Of a DNA stretch of 8,661 nucleotides, positions 6,426 to 8,661 are shown one piece after another. Source of the DNA: Spirochaetota bacterium (GTDB taxonomy: Bacteria; Spirochaetota; Leptospiria; Turneriellales; Turneriellaceae); the NCBI GenBank assembly GCA_963205035.1, contig CAUJII010000126.1:1-8661 (forward strand), given 5' to 3'. The notes below the pieces were generated by a model that was given only the letters and a program-made list of their open reading frames with translations, was not told the origin of the DNA and ran no database searches. A program made the translations under genes and the position numbers. Each line of letters begins with the position of its first letter. Within the stretch, counting starts at the first letter, position 1.

Positions 6426-6971
6426 TTACGATTGCTTATCTGCACGCAAGCGCCTGCGGATTTCTTTCGCACGGACGCGGTTGAGCTCCAGCGCATCACG
6501 CATTTTTGTGTTGAATGCACCCCCAAAGCGGCGTTCAATCAACCGTTCGGGGATGATATACCACTTCACTTTTGATTCGACAAGCACCTCGTCGCCCAAT
6601 TCGATGCGAGCTTTTGTGTAAAGCCGCTTGGAGCGAGCAGACGTGAGCCACGCGGTCACACGCAAATCTTTGTAGAGTGGCGTTGCTTTGTAATACTTAA
6701 TCGATATGCCATCGGTCATGACATAGTGGCCCAAATGGTGACAAAGTACGCCCTGCGCTTCATCGAGAATGAGTGCCAGGCCGCCACCGTGTGCATGGCC
6801 AGGTGCCCCTTCGTGCTCTCTGCGGAGTTGGTAGATGAACTCGACCTCGCCTTTTTTCTCGTCAAAAGTCGAAGGTATGTGGAACGAATAGTTATTCAGG
6901 GCTCCGCAAGCGAAGCAGTTGTCGTGGTGTAGGTCTTGCCCTACGCGACTGGGTTTGAGTCCCTGAACCAC
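6426..6971 (-). CDS. PaaI-family hotdog-fold thioesterase (acyl-CoA thioesterase-like)
   Basis: Probable cytoplasmic acyl-CoA or acyl-ACP thioesterase of the 4HBT hotdog superfamily; the acyl substrate is not inferable. The 181 residues begin with DNCFACG (17-23), the Cys-x-x-Cys N-terminal motif typical of one PaaI-like subgroup. The hotdog signature GHAHGGGLALILDEAQG follows (58-74), with His61-Gly62-Gly63 and the candidate catalytic acids Asp70/Glu71. The strand GISIKYYKATPLYKDLRVTAWL (88-109) is the usual following segment. A basic tail after about residue 140 (IPERLIERRF through RRRLRADKQS) is an extension. Translation starts at a GTG (6971), 5 nt after the rpmF stop. The intervening GGGGA abuts the start codon, so translation is probably coupled to rpmF. 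No ATG occurs until residue 85, which supports the GTG. Confidence 0.88.
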   Translation of the reverse strand: MVQGLKPSRVGQDLHHDNCFACGALNNYSFHIPSTFDEKKGEVEFIYQLRREHEGAPGHAHGGGLALILDEAQGVLCHHLGHYVMTDGISIKYYKATPLYKDLRVTAWLTSARSKRLYTKARIELGDEVLVESKVKWYIIPERLIERRFGGAFNTKMRDALELNRVRAKEIRRRLRADKQS

Positions 6972-6976
6972 TCCCC

Positions 6977-7180
6977 TTACTCTTTATCTGACTTGACTCT
7001 TTTCACGCGAGGAATGATGACTTGCCGCCCTTTGTAATAGCCGCAAGCGGAGCATATCCGGTGAGCGAGACCGTAAGCGCCGCAGTTGGCGCAAGGGCGC
7101 AAATTGGGTTTACCGATTGCGTGGTGTGCTCGACGCGTACGACGTCTTGAGTGGGAGGTTTTTCTCTTTGGAACTGCCAT
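6977..7180 (-). CDS. rpmF: 50S ribosomal protein L32
   Basis: Small zinc-ribbon protein of the large ribosomal subunit. The 67 residues begin with the near-universal MAVPKRKTSHSRRRTRRAHH. A four-cysteine knuckle follows, Cys30-x-x-Cys33 and Cys43-x-x-Cys46, which marks the zinc-binding (C+) form. The ending GRQVIIPRVKRVKSDKE is normal. In many bacteria rpmF precedes fatty-acid genes such as plsX. Here it lies 17 nt after hisG and is followed by a thioesterase instead. A weak GGGA lies upstream of the ATG (complement of 7186-7189). Confidence 0.97.
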   Translation of the reverse strand: MAVPKRKTSHSRRRTRRAHHAIGKPNLRPCANCGAYGLAHRICSACGYYKGRQVIIPRVKRVKSDKE

Positions 7181-7198
7181 TTATGTCCCAAACCAAAA

Positions 7199-7822
7199 CT
7201 AAAACAGCGTGTCAATGAATTGCATGAGCCGGCTTCTTTGCAAGGCAAACGATGAGGGATTCATAATGAGCCTCGCAGAGCTTTCGAGAATAATTTCTTC
7301 TTCAACTAAGTGGTTGGCTTTGAGAGTGGCACCAGTGCTCACTAGATCGACAATGACGTCAGATAGCCCTGTTAAGGGAGCGATTTCAATCGAACCGTAA
7401 AGCTCGATTGTGCGGATGTTAAATCCCCTTCTAAAGAAGTACTCGCGTGCGAGTTTGGGGTATTTTGTTGCGACGCGGATTTCAGATTTTTTCTGCCAAT
7501 CGAGTTTACCTTCCGGATAAGCCACCGAAAGACGGCAGTCGCCAAAAGGCAGCTTGGCCGGAATAAAAACATCGAAGTCATGCTCCAAGAGGACGTCTAG
7601 CCCCATGACGCCTAAATCCGCCGCGCCTTGCTCTACATACGCACCGACATCTTTGCTCCGTATTAAGTAGAAGTCGACGGGATGCTTTGCGTCATGCAGA
7701 ATGAGTTCGCGACCATCGGCCGTCTGCTTGAGACTTGAAAGGTCGCGTGACGAAAAAAAATCCAGGCTTTCGTCACTCATGCGCCCCTTGGGGAGCGCGA
7801 CGCGTAGCCGGTCGTTCTTCAC
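7199..7822 (-). CDS. hisG: ATP phosphoribosyltransferase, short form
   Basis: Catalyses the first step of histidine synthesis, joining ATP and PRPP to phosphoribosyl-ATP. The 207-residue length is that of the short HisG, which lacks the C-terminal regulatory ACT-like domain and in known systems works with HisZ. Landmarks: LPKGRM (10-15), LIRSKDVGAYVEQGAADLGVMGLDVL (53-78), GSIEIAP (143-149) and the PRPP-binding segment GLSDVIVDLVSTGATLKAN (152-170). The start is a GTG at 7822 that overlaps the TGA stop of the upstream TPR gene by 4 nt (GTGA), giving MKNDRLRVALPKGRM as in the family and implying translational coupling. No other his gene lies in the window. Confidence 0.96.
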   Translation of the reverse strand: MKNDRLRVALPKGRMSDESLDFFSSRDLSSLKQTADGRELILHDAKHPVDFYLIRSKDVGAYVEQGAADLGVMGLDVLLEHDFDVFIPAKLPFGDCRLSVAYPEGKLDWQKKSEIRVATKYPKLAREYFFRRGFNIRTIELYGSIEIAPLTGLSDVIVDLVSTGATLKANHLVEEEIILESSARLIMNPSSFALQRSRLMQFIDTLF

Positions 7823-8607
7823 TTTTTCGGCGCACCCACCGGAGTTGTGGTGGTCTTGCGTTTCAGTTGTATGAGCGATAAATATTCGCGGCTCAGTGCA
7901 GAAAACTCTTTGCCCTCATTTTCAGGTGCGAGCTTCGAGAATTTTTCTTCTGCATCGTCGTACCGGCCTAAATAAAGAAGCATTCTGCCTTCGTTGAAGA
8001 TAGCGATTTCCCCTTTCTTGATTGCCGCGTATTTTTTCTCGAGCGACGCATAGACTTTGAGAGCTTCGTCGAATTTTCCAGCGCTTTCTAATGCTTCGGC
8101 CTGCATAAATTCAGCTACGCTCACCATCGAGTCGGCTGAATAACCCGCAGCCGCTCGCTTGAAGGCTTCTGCGGCACCTTCAAAATCACGCCCCTCTAAG
8201 AGAGCATTACCTGCCGTGAGACACGCTGCGGAGCTTTCAATCGTTTGGAATGTTTGCTCACAGGCGCCTTTTAGAGAAAGGCCGAATTCTTTCATTTGCT
8301 TCTGCCGAACTTCGCCTTTAGGGATAATACGCAATTCGTCGTATTTCTCCAGTGCTGTGTGGAGTGCTTTGCTATGACTGTCTTGTGCAGCCGCTCGAAG
8401 AACCAAGATGAGTACGACAAGAACACAGAGGCCGACTGTACCGAAGACGGTATTTCTGACCCAATGCGGATTTTGAGAAATCCAATTTTGGATGCGCTCG
8501 CTCCAAAGAATTTTTTCTTTGTGCTCGGGGACGGGCACGGGGTGTGCGGGGTCTGCGTTCTTTGCAGCCTTGCGTCTTGCTCTAAAACCTTTTAACCGAA
8601 AAGCCAT
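7819..8607 (-). CDS. Membrane-anchored TPR protein (YfgM-like topology)
   Basis: Function not assigned. The 262 residues comprise a basic N-terminal segment (1-52, rich in Lys/Arg and including PVPVPEHKEK), one hydrophobic membrane segment (about 54-71, VFGTVGLCVLVVLILVLR), and an outward-facing helical domain with TPR-like repeats near 127-157 (GNALLEGRDFEGAAEAFKRAA), 163-196 (FMQAEALESAGKFDEALKVYASL) and 202-228 (NEGRMLLYLGRYDDAEEKFSKL). A Thr/Pro/Lys tail ends the protein. Topology and repeat type resemble YfgM-type translocon-associated proteins, but that identity is only a suggestion. Cys116 and Cys129 lie in the exported part. It overlaps hisG by 4 nt and is the first gene of the minus-strand cluster visible here. 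AAGGGG eight bases upstream supports the ATG at 8607. Confidence 0.85.
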   Translation of the reverse strand: MAFRLKGFRARRKAAKNADPAHPVPVPEHKEKILWSERIQNWISQNPHWVRNTVFGTVGLCVLVVLILVLRAAAQDSHSKALHTALEKYDELRIIPKGEVRQKQMKEFGLSLKGACEQTFQTIESSAACLTAGNALLEGRDFEGAAEAFKRAAAGYSADSMVSVAEFMQAEALESAGKFDEALKVYASLEKKYAAIKKGEIAIFNEGRMLLYLGRYDDAEEKFSKLAPENEGKEFSALSREYLSLIQLKRKTTTTPVGAPKK

Positions 8608-8615
8608 GGGGCATA

Positions 8616-8621
8616 CCCCTT
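8616..8621 (-). promoter_or_regulatory. Ribosome binding site of the TPR gene
   Basis: AAGGGG on the minus strand ends 8 nt before the ATG at 8607 and is the clearest Shine-Dalgarno in the window. An ATG at 8614 is out of frame and too close to it. The remaining bases to 8661 are the leader of this gene or the end of a neighbour; no promoter is evident. Confidence 0.6.
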
Positions 8622-8661
8622 AAAAGAAACAAGGCGTCTATCGAATCCAAAAGGGTAAGGG

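Noticed and set aside
6089..6538. 149-codon minus-strand reading frame
   Set aside because: It overlaps the 3' end of the thioesterase in another frame and runs through the palindromic region. Its composition is not protein-like and no family is recognisable.

Overview
This is a chromosomal housekeeping stretch from a bacterium of roughly balanced base composition. It shows no phage, plasmid, transposase, CRISPR, tRNA or rRNA genes. The EF-P C-terminal sequence (IKIDLRDLSYVERV), a short-form HisG and the overall protein style recall Leptospirales spirochaetes such as Leptospira and Turneriella. That placement rests on remembered family sequences, not on a search, and is tentative.

Layout from left to right. 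The left edge holds a phosphoglucomutase-type phosphosugar mutase on the minus strand (1-1527), whose C-terminus lies outside the window. A gap of about 120 bp with a possible extended -10 promoter separates it from a divergent plus-strand pair, phosphoglycerate kinase (1648-2844) and a class I/II PLP aminotransferase (2866-4035), 21 bp apart and probably co-transcribed. Everything to the right is on the minus strand. Read in transcription order, an operon enters from the right edge: a membrane-anchored TPR protein (8607-7819), short-form hisG (4-nt overlap), rpmF for ribosomal protein L32 (17-nt gap) and a PaaI-like hotdog thioesterase (5-nt gap). A 565-bp non-coding stretch follows. After it come efp (5860-5294) and a membrane protein of unknown function with a helical N-terminus and a probable OB-fold C-terminus (5260-4061), which runs convergently into the aminotransferase.

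The most unusual part is the non-coding stretch 5861-6425. It holds a nested inverted repeat of about 157 bp (6136-6292) that could fold into a branched structure: an outer stem of about 22 bp, an inner stem of 18 bp, two apical hairpins and a small side hairpin. About 120 bp further along the minus strand is a strong Rho-independent terminator (5961-6013). Together they suggest either a structured non-coding RNA or a small non-autonomous repeat element inserted between the two minus-strand operons. I could not match it to tmRNA, RNase P RNA, SRP RNA or an integron attC site.

Functionally the genes join central carbon metabolism (phosphoglucomutase, phosphoglycerate kinase), amino-acid metabolism (aminotransferase, HisG) and translation (L32, EF-P), with two single-pass membrane proteins of helical-repeat type.
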